DNA of 64,000 bases from Paracoccus sp. MKU1 (GTDB taxonomy: Bacteria > Pseudomonadota > Alphaproteobacteria > Rhodobacterales > Rhodobacteraceae). The stretch lies in assembly GCF_001447385.1 (NCBI RefSeq), contig NZ_LLWQ01000162.1:97920-161919 (forward strand). The letters are read 5' to 3'. Position numbers and translations under genes: made by a program. Positions 19,849 through 28,347 of the stretch are shown piece by piece; the first letter of the stretch is position 1, and every line of letters starts with the position of its first letter. A model generated the notes under the pieces. That model ran no database searches. It worked only from the letters and a program-made list of their open reading frames with translations, and had not been told where the DNA came from.

Positions 19849-22281
19849 ATGAAGAAACTTGTCGTCATCGGTGCCGGCATGGCCTCGGGCCGCCTGCTGG
19901 AGCAGCTGTTCGAGGCCGCGCCCGGCGAATGGCAGGTCACCCTGTTCAACGCCGAGCCGCGCGGCAACTACAACCGGCTGATGCTGTCGCCGGTCCTGTC
20001 GGGCGAAAAGACCTATGAGCAGATCGTCACCCATGACGCGGACTGGTATGCCGCGCATGGCGTCGATTGCCGCTTCGGCGAGCCGGTGGTGCGGATCGAC
20101 CGCACCAATCGCGCCGTCTATTCCAATGCGGGCGGGGCGCCCTATGACGCGCTGGTCATCGCCACCGGCTCGGCGCCCTTCATCATCCCGGTGCCGGGCA
20201 GCGATCTGCCGGGCGTGGTGACCTATCGCGACCTCGAGGACACCAACGCGATGATCGAGGCCGGCGTGGCCGGCAAGGATGCCGTGGTGATCGGCGGCGG
20301 GCTTCTGGGCCTCGAGGCCGCCGCCGGCATGGCGGCGCGGGGTGCCAATGTCACCGTCGTCCACCTGATGGGCCACCTGATGGAGCGGCAACTCGACCCC
20401 GCTGCCGGCTATCTGCTGCAACGCGACCTGGAGCGGCGCGGCATCAAGGTGCATTGCAAGGGCGCGACCAAGGCGATCCTGGGCCATGGCCGCGCCGAGG
20501 CGGTGTTGCTGGAGGACGGCACCGTCCACCCCGCCGATCTGGTCTGCATGGCGGTCGGCATCCGCCCCGAGGTGCGGCTGGCCAACGATGCGCATCTGGA
20601 GGTCGAGCGCGGCATCGTCGTCGATGACGCCTTGCGCACCAGCGACCCGCATATCTTCGCGCTTGGCGAATGCGTCGAGCACCGGGGCCAGGTTTTCGGC
20701 CTTGTCGCGCCGCTTTACGACCAGGCCAAGGTGCTGGCCCGGACCCTACTGGGTGAGGAGGCCGAATTCCGCCCGGTCCAGACCGCGACAAAGCTGAAGG
20801 TGACCGGCTGCGACCTGTTCAGCGCCGGCGATTTCGCCGAAGGCGAGGGGCGCGAGGACATCGTGTTCCGCGACCCCGGCCGCGGCATCTACAAGCGGCT
20901 GGTGCTGGAGAACGACCGCATCGTCGGCGTGGTCATGTATGGCGACACCGCCGACGGCAATTGGTTCTACGGGCTGATGAAGGACGAAACCGACATCGGC
21001 GAGATGCGCGACACGCTCATCTTCGGCCCGGCCTTCCAGGGGGGGACCGCGCTGGACCCTATGGCGGCCGTTGCAGCCTTGCCGCCTGAGGCGGAGATCT
21101 GCGGCTGCAACGGCGTCTGCAAGGGAACCATCGTCGCCGCGGTGCAGGGCGGCGCGCATACGCTCGATGCGGTGCGCGCCTGCACCAAGGCCAGCGGCTC
21201 CTGCGGCACCTGCACCGGGCTGGTCGAGCAGGTGATGAAGCTGACGCTGGGCGACGGTTTCGTCGCGCCCGCGCCCGCCGGCATGTGCAAATGCACCGAC
21301 CACAGCCACGAGGACGTGCGGCGGCTGATCCGTTCCATGGGCTTGAAGTCGATCCCGGCCGTCATGCAGGAGCTGGGCTGGAAAACGGCCGGCGGCTGCC
21401 ATTCCTGCCGCCCGGCGCTGAACTATTACCTGCTGGCCGAATACCCGCTGGAATACCAGGACGACCGCCAGTCTCGTTTCGTGAACGAAAGGAACCACGC
21501 CAATATCCAGAAGGACGGCACCTATTCGGTGGTGCCGCGCATGTGGGGCGGCGTCACCACGCCCTCGGAGCTGCGCGCCATCGCCGACGCGGCCGAGAAA
21601 TATGCCGTGCCGATGGTCAAGGTCACCGGCGGTCAGCGCATCGACCTGCTGGGCGTGAAGAAAGAGGACCTGCCGCATATGTGGGCCGACCTGAATGCCG
21701 CCGGGCTGGTCTCGGGCCATGCCTATTCCAAGGGGCTGCGCACGGTGAAAACCTGTGTCGGCAGCGAGTTCTGCCGCTTCGGCACCCAGGATTCGACCGG
21801 GCTGGGGATCAGGCTGGAAAAGCTGCTCTGGGGTTCGTGGACGCCGCACAAGGTCAAGCTGGGCGTCTCGGGCTGCCCCAGGAACTGCGCCGAGGCGACC
21901 TGCAAGGACGTGGGCGTGATCTGCGTCGACAGCGGCTACCAGATCAGCGTCGCCGGCGCCGCCGGGATGGAGGTGAAGGAGACCGAGCCTCTTGCCTCGA
22001 CCCCGTCCGAGGACGAGGCGGTCGAGATCATCACCGCCTTCGTCCAGCTTTACCGCGAACATGCGCGCTATCTGGACCGGCCCTATAAATGGGTGGCCAA
22101 GGTCGGGCTCGACTGGGTGAAGGAACAGATCGCCGACCTGCCGACCCGCCGCGCGCTGGTCGAACGCTTCGAGATCAGCCAGTCGGTCTATCGCCGCGAC
22201 CCCTGGGCCGAACATTCCACCATTACCGAAACGCCCAAATGGGCCCCCCTTGCCGATTTGACCCTGGAGGCCGCGGAATGA
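19849..22281 (+). CDS. nasB: NasB, NADH-dependent assimilatory nitrite reductase
   Basis: Reduces nitrite to ammonium. The 810 residues contain an FAD/NAD(P)H module (about 1-310; VVIGAGMASGRLLEQL, VVIGGGLLGLEAAAGMAARG), BFD-like [2Fe-2S] cysteines (about 417-455: CGCNGVCKG, SCGTC; and about 480-520: CKC, CHSC), then the siroheme/[4Fe-4S] part with CVGSEFCRFG (about 634) and SGCPRNCAEATC (about 674). AAAGGAG precedes ATG 19849. Its stop overlaps nasG (ATGA). In P. denitrificans it also supplies NADH electrons to NasC through NasG. Confidence 0.96.
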   Translation: MKKLVVIGAGMASGRLLEQLFEAAPGEWQVTLFNAEPRGNYNRLMLSPVLSGEKTYEQIVTHDADWYAAHGVDCRFGEPVVRIDRTNRAVYSNAGGAPYDALVIATGSAPFIIPVPGSDLPGVVTYRDLEDTNAMIEAGVAGKDAVVIGGGLLGLEAAAGMAARGANVTVVHLMGHLMERQLDPAAGYLLQRDLERRGIKVHCKGATKAILGHGRAEAVLLEDGTVHPADLVCMAVGIRPEVRLANDAHLEVERGIVVDDALRTSDPHIFALGECVEHRGQVFGLVAPLYDQAKVLARTLLGEEAEFRPVQTATKLKVTGCDLFSAGDFAEGEGREDIVFRDPGRGIYKRLVLENDRIVGVVMYGDTADGNWFYGLMKDETDIGEMRDTLIFGPAFQGGTALDPMAAVAALPPEAEICGCNGVCKGTIVAAVQGGAHTLDAVRACTKASGSCGTCTGLVEQVMKLTLGDGFVAPAPAGMCKCTDHSHEDVRRLIRSMGLKSIPAVMQELGWKTAGGCHSCRPALNYYLLAEYPLEYQDDRQSRFVNERNHANIQKDGTYSVVPRMWGGVTTPSELRAIADAAEKYAVPMVKVTGGQRIDLLGVKKEDLPHMWADLNAAGLVSGHAYSKGLRTVKTCVGSEFCRFGTQDSTGLGIRLEKLLWGSWTPHKVKLGVSGCPRNCAEATCKDVGVICVDSGYQISVAGAAGMEVKETEPLASTPSEDEAVEIITAFVQLYREHARYLDRPYKWVAKVGLDWVKEQIADLPTRRALVERFEISQSVYRRDPWAEHSTITETPKWAPLADLTLEAAE

Positions 22282-22613
22282 CCATCTTTGTCGATATCGG
22301 AGCCCTGGACGAGATTCCCCGCCAGGGCGCGCGCGTGATCCGCACGGCGCAGGGCTGCGTCGCGGTGTTCCGCACCCTGGACGACCGGGTCTTTGCGCTG
22401 GACGACCGCTGCCCGCACAAGGGCGGCCCGCTGTCCGAGGGCATCGTGCATGGCGATCGCGTGACCTGCCCGCTGCACAATTGGGTGTTCGACATGAACT
22501 CGGGCGCAGCGCAGGGCGCCGACGAGGGCGCGGTCCGCACCTGGCCCGTCCGCGTCGAACAGGGCCGCATCCTCATCAGCGCCGAACTCGTCTCACGCCC
22601 CCGCGCCGCCTGA
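22278..22613 (+). CDS. nasG: NasG, Rieske-type ferredoxin of the nitrate/nitrite reductase
   Basis: A 111-residue NirD-like Rieske protein. CPHKGGPL (about 48-55) and CPLHNWVF (about 68-75) supply the two Cys and two His ligands of a [2Fe-2S] centre, which many NirD proteins lack. The ligands support its known role as electron carrier between NasB and NasC. The start overlaps the nasB stop by four bases, and nasH follows after 12 bases. Confidence 0.95.
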   Translation: MTIFVDIGALDEIPRQGARVIRTAQGCVAVFRTLDDRVFALDDRCPHKGGPLSEGIVHGDRVTCPLHNWVFDMNSGAAQGADEGAVRTWPVRVEQGRILISAELVSRPRAA

Positions 22614-22625
22614 AGGAGCAAGCTC

Positions 22626-23474
22626 ATGTCCTATGTCAATCCTGCCGATTTCGCTAAGAAGATGATCGATGCCGGCGAGGCCAAGGTCTTCATGTCCACC
22701 AAGGACACGCTGATCCGCGCCTATATGGCCGGGGCGATCCTGGCACTGGCCGCCGCCTTCGCCGTGACCGTCACCGTGAACACCGGCGAGCCGCTGATCG
22801 GCGCGCTGCTGTTCCCGGTCGGCTTCTGCATGCTCTACCTGCTGGGCTTCGATCTGCTGACGGGCGTGTTCACGCTGGTGCCGCTGGCGCTGATCGACCG
22901 TCGCCGCGGCGTCACCATGCAGGGGATGTTGCGCAACTGGGGCCTGGTCTTTGCCGGCAATTTCGCCGGCGCCTTCACCGTCGCGGTCTTCATGGCGATC
23001 ATCGTCACCTTCGGCTTTTCCGAGGCGCCGAACGCGGTGGGCGAACAGATCGGCCATATCGGCGAGGGGCGGACGCTCGGCTATGCCGCCCATGGCGCGG
23101 CGGGGATGCTGACGCTGTTCATCCGCGCGGTCATGTGCAACTGGATGGTTTCGACCGGCGTGGTGGCGGCGATGATGTCCACCAGCGTCTCGGGCAAGGT
23201 CATCGCCATGTGGATGCCGATCCTGGTGTTCTTCTACATGGGCTTCGAGCATTCCATCGTGAACATGTTCCTGTTCCCGGCCGGGCTGCTGCTGGGCGGC
23301 CAGTTCACCATCATGGACTACATGATCTGGAACGAGATCCCGACCGTGCTGGGCAACCTGGTCGGCGGGCTGATCTTTGTCGGCGCGATGATCTATGCCA
23401 CGCATCACAGGACCTCGCCCCGGCGTGCGGTGGATGCGCCCTCCGAAGCCACCGCCGCCGTTCCTGCCGAGTGA
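22626..23474 (+). CDS. nasH: NasH, formate/nitrite transporter family (nitrite channel)
   Basis: A 282-residue FNT-family inner-membrane protein with about six transmembrane segments. FNT signatures include LLFPVGFCMLYLLGFDLLTG, NWGLVFAGNFAGAF and GFEHSIVNMFLFPAGLLLGG. It probably moves nitrite (or nitrous acid) across the membrane, complementing NasA. AAGGAGCAAGCTC precedes the ATG. The C-terminal 20 residues are hydrophilic and Ala-rich. NasC starts eight bases after its stop. Confidence 0.93.
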   Translation: MSYVNPADFAKKMIDAGEAKVFMSTKDTLIRAYMAGAILALAAAFAVTVTVNTGEPLIGALLFPVGFCMLYLLGFDLLTGVFTLVPLALIDRRRGVTMQGMLRNWGLVFAGNFAGAFTVAVFMAIIVTFGFSEAPNAVGEQIGHIGEGRTLGYAAHGAAGMLTLFIRAVMCNWMVSTGVVAAMMSTSVSGKVIAMWMPILVFFYMGFEHSIVNMFLFPAGLLLGGQFTIMDYMIWNEIPTVLGNLVGGLIFVGAMIYATHHRTSPRRAVDAPSEATAAVPAE

Positions 23475-23482
23475 GGGCCGCC

Positions 23483-26095
23483 ATGCAGACCATCCGCACC
23501 ACCTGTCCCTATTGCGGCGTGGGTTGCGGCGTGCTGGCGACGCCCGACGGTCGGGGCGGGCTGGACATCGCGGGCGATCCCGATCATCCGGCGAACCGGG
23601 GCCGGCTTTGCGTCAAGGGCGCGGCGCTTGGCGAGACGGTCGGCCATGCCGGCCGGCTGCTTGCCCCGCGCATCCACGGGCGCGAGGCCGGCTGGGACGA
23701 GGCGCTGGACCTGGTCGCGCGCCGGTTTTCCGAAACCATCGCAGAACACGGGCCGGATTCGGTCGCCTTCTACGTCTCGGGCCAGCTGCTGACCGAGGAT
23801 TACTATGTTGCCAACAAGCTGATGAAGGGCTTCATCGGCTCGGGCAATATCGACACCAATTCGCGGCTCTGCATGGCCTCGGCGGTCGCGGGGCACCGGC
23901 GGGCCTTTGGCACCGACACGGTCCCGGGGCTCTACGAGGATCTGGAGCTGGCCGATACGGTGGTGCTGGTCGGCTCGAACCTGGCCTGGTGCCATCCGGT
24001 GCTTTACCAGCGGCTGGCGGCGGCGCGCGAGGCGCGGGGCACGCGGGTCGTGGTGGTCGATCCGCGCCGCACCGCGACTTGCGATATTGCTGACCTGCAT
24101 CTGCCGCTGGCGCCGGGTTCGGATGCGGCGCTGTTCAATCTGCTGCTGGCCGAGATCGCGCGGCGCGGTCTCGCCGATGGGGATGCCGGTGCGCATCTGG
24201 ACGGGCTCGACGAGGCGCTGGCCGCTGCGCGCCAGACGTTGCCCTCGGCCACCGGGCTGGCGCATAGCCAGCTGCGGCAGTTCTTCGACCTGTGGTGCGG
24301 CAGCGACAAGGTGGTGACGGTCTGGTCGCAGGGCGTGAACCAGTCCGACAGCGGCACCGACAAGGTGAATGCGATCCTGAACTGCCACCTGGCCAGCGGC
24401 CGCATCGGCCGGCCGGGCATGGGGCCGTTCAGCGTCACCGGCCAGCCCAATGCCATGGGTGGGCGCGAGGTCGGCGGGCTGGCCAACATGCTGGCCTGCC
24501 ACCTGGAGATCGAGAACCCGGCGCATCGCGCGGCGGTGCGCGGCTTCTGGAACGCGCCGCGCATGGCCGAGCGGCCGGGGTTGAAGGCCGTGGACATGTT
24601 CCGCGCCGTCGAGGAGGGCCGGATCAAGGCGCTGTGGATCATCTGCACCAACCCCGCCGCGACCATGCCCGAGGCCGATCGCGTCGCCCGCGCCATCGCC
24701 GGCTGCGGCTTCGTCGTGGTCTCGGACATCATGGCGCGGACCGACACCGCGCGGCTGGCGCATGTGCTGCTGCCGGCGACCGGCTGGGGCGAAAAGGATG
24801 GCACGGTGACGAATTCGGAACGCCGCATCAGCCGCCAGCGCCGCACCCTCGCCCCCGCCGGGCAGGCGCGCGACGACTGGCGCATCCTGGCCGAGGTCGG
24901 GCGCCGCATGGGCTGGGCCGATGCCTTCGGCTGGACCGGCCCCGCGCAGGTCTTTGCCGAACATGCCGCGCTGTCCGGCGTCGCAGGCGGGCTGGGCAGC
25001 GATTTCGACATCTCGGCCCATGCCGGCATCACCCAGCCGGAATATGACGCGCTGGAGCCTTTCCTGTGGCCGCAATCGGCGGGCAGGCAGGGCGGGCGGT
25101 TCTTTGGCGACGGGCGGTTTCATACGCCTTCGGGCCGGGGCCGGATGGTCGCGGTCTCGCCGCGCCCGCCGCAGCCGGTCGGCGCCGAATATCCCTTCCG
25201 GCTGAACACCGGCCGGGTGCGCGATCATTGGCACACCATGACCCGCACCGGCCTGTCGCCGCGGCTGTCCCGCCATCTGGCCGAACCCTTCCTGGAACTG
25301 CATCCCAGCGACGCGGCCCGGCTGGGCCTGGCCCCCGCCAGCCTGGCCGAGGTTGCCAGCCCGCATGGCCGCGCGGTCCTGCGGGTGCTGGTGACCGACC
25401 GGGTGGCGCCGGGCCATCCCTTCGCGCCGATGCATTGGACGGGCGAGACTGCGCCCTCGGGCCGGGTCGATGCGCTGGTGCCGGGGACGGTCGATCCGGT
25501 CTCGGGCCAGCCGGCCCTGAAATCGGCGGCGATGGCGATCCGGCCCTTTGCCGCGCGCTGGTTCGGCTTTGCCGTCTCGGCGGGCGCGATCCGGCCGGAT
25601 TGCGCTTATTGGGCGCGGGCCACGCTGCCCAGGGGAGAGCAGGCCGAACTGGCCGGGCTGGAGCCGGTGCAGGACTGGACCGCCCATGCCCGCGCGCTGT
25701 TCGGCCTCCCGGACGAGCCGCTGGTGCTGCACGACCGCGCCCGCGGGCAGGTGCGGCTGGCCTTCTTGCGCGACGGCCGGCTGCGGGCGGCGCTGTTCGT
25801 CGCGCCCGCGCCGGTGGGCCTGTCGCGCAGCCATGTCGCGGCGCTGCTGGGCGAGGACGGCGCGGGCGCGCTGGCCGGCCGCCCCGGCGCCGACCGCCCG
25901 GACGAGGGCGCGCTGGTCTGCGCCTGTTTCGGCATCGGCGTGAACAGCATCGTGCAGGCCATCGCCAGCCAGCGCCTGACTTCGGTCGAGGCGGTGGGGC
26001 GGGCGCTGCGGGCGGGCACGAATTGCGGCTCGTGCCGCCCCGAGATCCGCGCGCTGCTCGAGGCCGGCACCGCCTGCCGGGCGGCGGCCGAATAG
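23483..26095 (+). CDS. nasC: NasC, molybdenum-dependent assimilatory nitrate reductase
   Basis: Reduces nitrate to nitrite in the cytosol with a bis-MGD cofactor. The 870 residues begin with the [4Fe-4S] motif CPYCGVGCG (about 8-16) and GRLCVKG (about 42-48). The DMSO-reductase-family fold follows (GSGNIDTNSRLCMASA; VWSQGVNQSDSGTDKVNAIL; LPATGWGEKDGTVTNSERR), and the chain ends with a BFD-like [2Fe-2S] domain (CACFGIGVNSIV about 812; NCGSC about 848). No Tat signal, as expected. ATG 23483 lies behind GAGGGCC. The extra C-terminal cluster is a likely docking site for NasG. Convergent with the ABC ATPase gene, seven bases apart. Confidence 0.96.
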   Translation: MQTIRTTCPYCGVGCGVLATPDGRGGLDIAGDPDHPANRGRLCVKGAALGETVGHAGRLLAPRIHGREAGWDEALDLVARRFSETIAEHGPDSVAFYVSGQLLTEDYYVANKLMKGFIGSGNIDTNSRLCMASAVAGHRRAFGTDTVPGLYEDLELADTVVLVGSNLAWCHPVLYQRLAAAREARGTRVVVVDPRRTATCDIADLHLPLAPGSDAALFNLLLAEIARRGLADGDAGAHLDGLDEALAAARQTLPSATGLAHSQLRQFFDLWCGSDKVVTVWSQGVNQSDSGTDKVNAILNCHLASGRIGRPGMGPFSVTGQPNAMGGREVGGLANMLACHLEIENPAHRAAVRGFWNAPRMAERPGLKAVDMFRAVEEGRIKALWIICTNPAATMPEADRVARAIAGCGFVVVSDIMARTDTARLAHVLLPATGWGEKDGTVTNSERRISRQRRTLAPAGQARDDWRILAEVGRRMGWADAFGWTGPAQVFAEHAALSGVAGGLGSDFDISAHAGITQPEYDALEPFLWPQSAGRQGGRFFGDGRFHTPSGRGRMVAVSPRPPQPVGAEYPFRLNTGRVRDHWHTMTRTGLSPRLSRHLAEPFLELHPSDAARLGLAPASLAEVASPHGRAVLRVLVTDRVAPGHPFAPMHWTGETAPSGRVDALVPGTVDPVSGQPALKSAAMAIRPFAARWFGFAVSAGAIRPDCAYWARATLPRGEQAELAGLEPVQDWTAHARALFGLPDEPLVLHDRARGQVRLAFLRDGRLRAALFVAPAPVGLSRSHVAALLGEDGAGALAGRPGADRPDEGALVCACFGIGVNSIVQAIASQRLTSVEAVGRALRAGTNCGSCRPEIRALLEAGTACRAAAE

Positions 26096-26102
26096 TAAGG
26101 TC

Positions 26103-27218
26103 CTATTCGCCGTCGCCGGCAAAGACCATGGCGCTGTCGGGCTGCGCGGCGATATGGATCAGGCTGCCGGGTGCGGGCAGGATCAGGCCGGGGACGCGGG
26201 ACTTCATCGCCGCGCCGCCGGGTTCCAGCCGGGTCTCGATCAGGCTTTCGCGGCCCAGATAGCGGGCACGCTCGACCCGGGCCGGCGTGCCGCCGGCCTC
26301 GGTGGGGACCAGGTGCTGGGGACGGATGACGACCTCGGCCGGGCTGCCTTCGGCAAGACCGGGGGCCGGAAAGGCGCCCAGGCTGGTCTGCACCCGGCCG
26401 CCCGACACCCGGCCGGCGACGATGTTCAGGTCCGAGAAAAAGGCCGCCACGCCGCGATCCGCCGGGCGGTTGTAAAGCTCGTCCGGGCGGCCTTCCTGGA
26501 TCAGCCGGCCCTTGCGCATCACGGCGATGCGATGGCCCATCAGCATCGCCTCCTCGGGGTCGTGCGTGACCATCAGCACCGTGGTCTCGCTTTCGCGCAA
26601 GAGGTCCAGCGTCGCGTCGCGCACCCCGTCGCGCAGCCGGTGGTCGAGGCTGGAAAACGGCTCGTCCATCAGCATCAGGCAGGGGCGCGGCGCCAGGGCG
26701 CGGATCAGCGCCACGCGCTGCTGCTCGCCCCCCGAAAGCTCGTGCGGATATTTCGCGGCATGGCTGGACAGGCCGACCCGCTCCAGCAGCGCGCCCACCC
26801 GGTCGCGTTTTTCCGGCGCCGGACCCTGCAAGCCGAAGCCGACATTCGCCGCCACGTCCAGATGCGGGAACAGCGCGAAATCCTGGAACACCAGCCCGAC
26901 CGGGCGCCGCTCGGGCGGCAGGAAGGCGCCGCTGTCGCACATGGCCCGGCCACCGATCTGGATGCGGCCGGAATCGGGCCGCTCGATGCCGGCAATCATA
27001 CGCAATGTGGTGGACTTGCCACAGCCCGAAGGGCCGAGCAGGCAGATCACCTCGCCTCGGGTGACGCTGAAGCCGACATCCTCGACCGCCGCCACGCCGC
27101 CGAAGCGGCGGCACAGCGCCTCGACCTCCAGCATGGGCCGGGTTGCGGCGGCATCCGGCGCGACATGGCGCGCATCCACTTGGCTGGCCCAGTCGGGAGG
27201 GCTGGCGAATTGGTTCAT
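26103..27218 (-). CDS. Fe(III) ABC transporter ATP-binding protein (FbpC type)
   Basis: Energises ferric-iron import. Of 371 residues, Walker [10 protein letters not shown] is near 63-71, the signature ELSGGEQQRVALIRALA near 158-174, Walker B LMLMDEPFSSLD near 180-191 and the H-loop VTHDPEEAML near 215. A C-terminal TOBE-like regulatory domain (about 260-371) follows. ATG 27218 is chosen over ATG 27224 because AAGGG then has proper spacing. It is transcribed away from its receptor and permease genes, sharing the palindrome-bearing gap. Confidence 0.9.
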   Translation of the reverse strand: MNQFASPPDWASQVDARHVAPDAAATRPMLEVEALCRRFGGVAAVEDVGFSVTRGEVICLLGPSGCGKSTTLRMIAGIERPDSGRIQIGGRAMCDSGAFLPPERRPVGLVFQDFALFPHLDVAANVGFGLQGPAPEKRDRVGALLERVGLSSHAAKYPHELSGGEQQRVALIRALAPRPCLMLMDEPFSSLDHRLRDGVRDATLDLLRESETTVLMVTHDPEEAMLMGHRIAVMRKGRLIQEGRPDELYNRPADRGVAAFFSDLNIVAGRVSGGRVQTSLGAFPAPGLAEGSPAEVVIRPQHLVPTEAGGTPARVERARYLGRESLIETRLEPGGAAMKSRVPGLILPAPGSLIHIAAQPDSAMVFAGDGE

Positions 27219-27253
27219 CGGCATCCCTTCGTGACCGCAACCGCATGAGAATA

Positions 27254-27281
27254 GTTTACATTAGTAATTAGTTTAGTAAAC
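27254..27281. promoter_or_regulatory. AT-rich interrupted palindrome, candidate iron-responsive operator
   Basis: GTTTAC (27254-27259) and GTAAAC (27276-27281) are inverted arms around a TAATTA core (27265-27270), with repeated TTAGTAA inside. It lies in the 93-base gap between the divergent iron-transport genes and is much more AT-rich than its surroundings. The sequence does not exactly match the Fur, Irr or RirA consensus as I know them, so the regulator is left open. Confidence 0.5.
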
Positions 27282-27311
27282 ATGTCGAGAAATCGCAAGG
27301 AGGACAGGCTG

Positions 27312-28325
27312 ATGCGTGTTGGACTATCTGGACTGATTGGCGCCATGCTGGCTGCGCAGGCGGTTGCCGCCAGCGCCCAGGAACTGAACCTTTACACCAC
27401 GCGCGAGCCGAATCTGATCGAGCCGATGCTGGCCTCGTTCACCGAAACCACCGGGGTGAAGGTCAACACCATCTTCCTCAAGGACGGCCTGCCCGAGCGG
27501 GTCGAGCAGGAGGGCGAGGCGTCGCCCGCCGATGTGCTGATGACCGTGGACATCGGCAACCTGGTCGATCTGGTGGATCGCGGCCTGACCCAGCCCGTCG
27601 AATCCGAGGCGCTGAGCGCCGCCATCCCCGAGAATCTGCGCGACAAGGACGGCAACTGGTTCGCGCTGTCGCAGCGGGCGCGGGTGCTTTACGCCGACAA
27701 GGATCTGGACCTGTCAAGCTTCACCTATGAAGACCTCGCCAAGCCGGAATGGCAGGGCAAGGTTTGCATCCGCTCGGGCCAGCACCCCTATAACGTGGCG
27801 CTGACCGCCTCGTACATCGTGCATCACGGCGAGGAAGCCGCCAAGACCTGGCTGGAGGGCGTCAAGGCGAACCTGGCCCGCACCGCCGGCGGCGGCGACC
27901 GCGACGTGGCGCGCGACATCATGGGCGGCATCTGCGAGATCGGTATCGCCAATTCCTATTACGTCGGCCTGATGCGCAGCGGTGCTGGCGGCCCCGAGCA
28001 GGAGGAATGGGTCAAGGCGATCAAGGTCGTCCTGCCGACCTTCGAAGGCGGCGGCACGCAGGTGAACGTCTCGGGCGCGGCGGTGGCCAAGAATGCGCCG
28101 AACCGCGACCAGGCGGTGCAGCTGCTGGAATACCTGGTCTCGGACGAGGCGCAGAAGATCTATGCCGAGGCGAATTTCGAATATCCGGTGAAGCCCGGCG
28201 TCGCGGTCAGCCCGGTGATCGAGGATATTGCCGATCTCAAGGTGGACGGCGCCGACCTGACCGAGATCGCCCGCCAGCGCAAGGCGGCGAGCGAGCTGGC
28301 CGAGGCGGTGGGCTTCGACAACTGA
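27312..28325 (+). CDS. Fe(III) ABC transporter periplasmic binding protein (FbpA/FutA type)
   Basis: Captures ferric iron in the periplasm. The 337 residues begin with a signal peptide (MRVGLSGLIGAMLAAQAVAASA, cleavage about residue 23). ELNLYTTREPNLIEPML is the FbpA/FutA start, LYADKDLDLSSFTYEDLAKPEWQGKV is a family core, and NSYYVGLM supplies the paired iron-binding tyrosines. AAGGAGG stands seven bases ahead of ATG 27312. The permease gene follows after 22 bases. Confidence 0.93.
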   Translation: MRVGLSGLIGAMLAAQAVAASAQELNLYTTREPNLIEPMLASFTETTGVKVNTIFLKDGLPERVEQEGEASPADVLMTVDIGNLVDLVDRGLTQPVESEALSAAIPENLRDKDGNWFALSQRARVLYADKDLDLSSFTYEDLAKPEWQGKVCIRSGQHPYNVALTASYIVHHGEEAAKTWLEGVKANLARTAGGGDRDVARDIMGGICEIGIANSYYVGLMRSGAGGPEQEEWVKAIKVVLPTFEGGGTQVNVSGAAVAKNAPNRDQAVQLLEYLVSDEAQKIYAEANFEYPVKPGVAVSPVIEDIADLKVDGADLTEIARQRKAASELAEAVGFDN

Positions 28326-28347
28326 GCCTGTCGCGGGCGCAGGCCGC

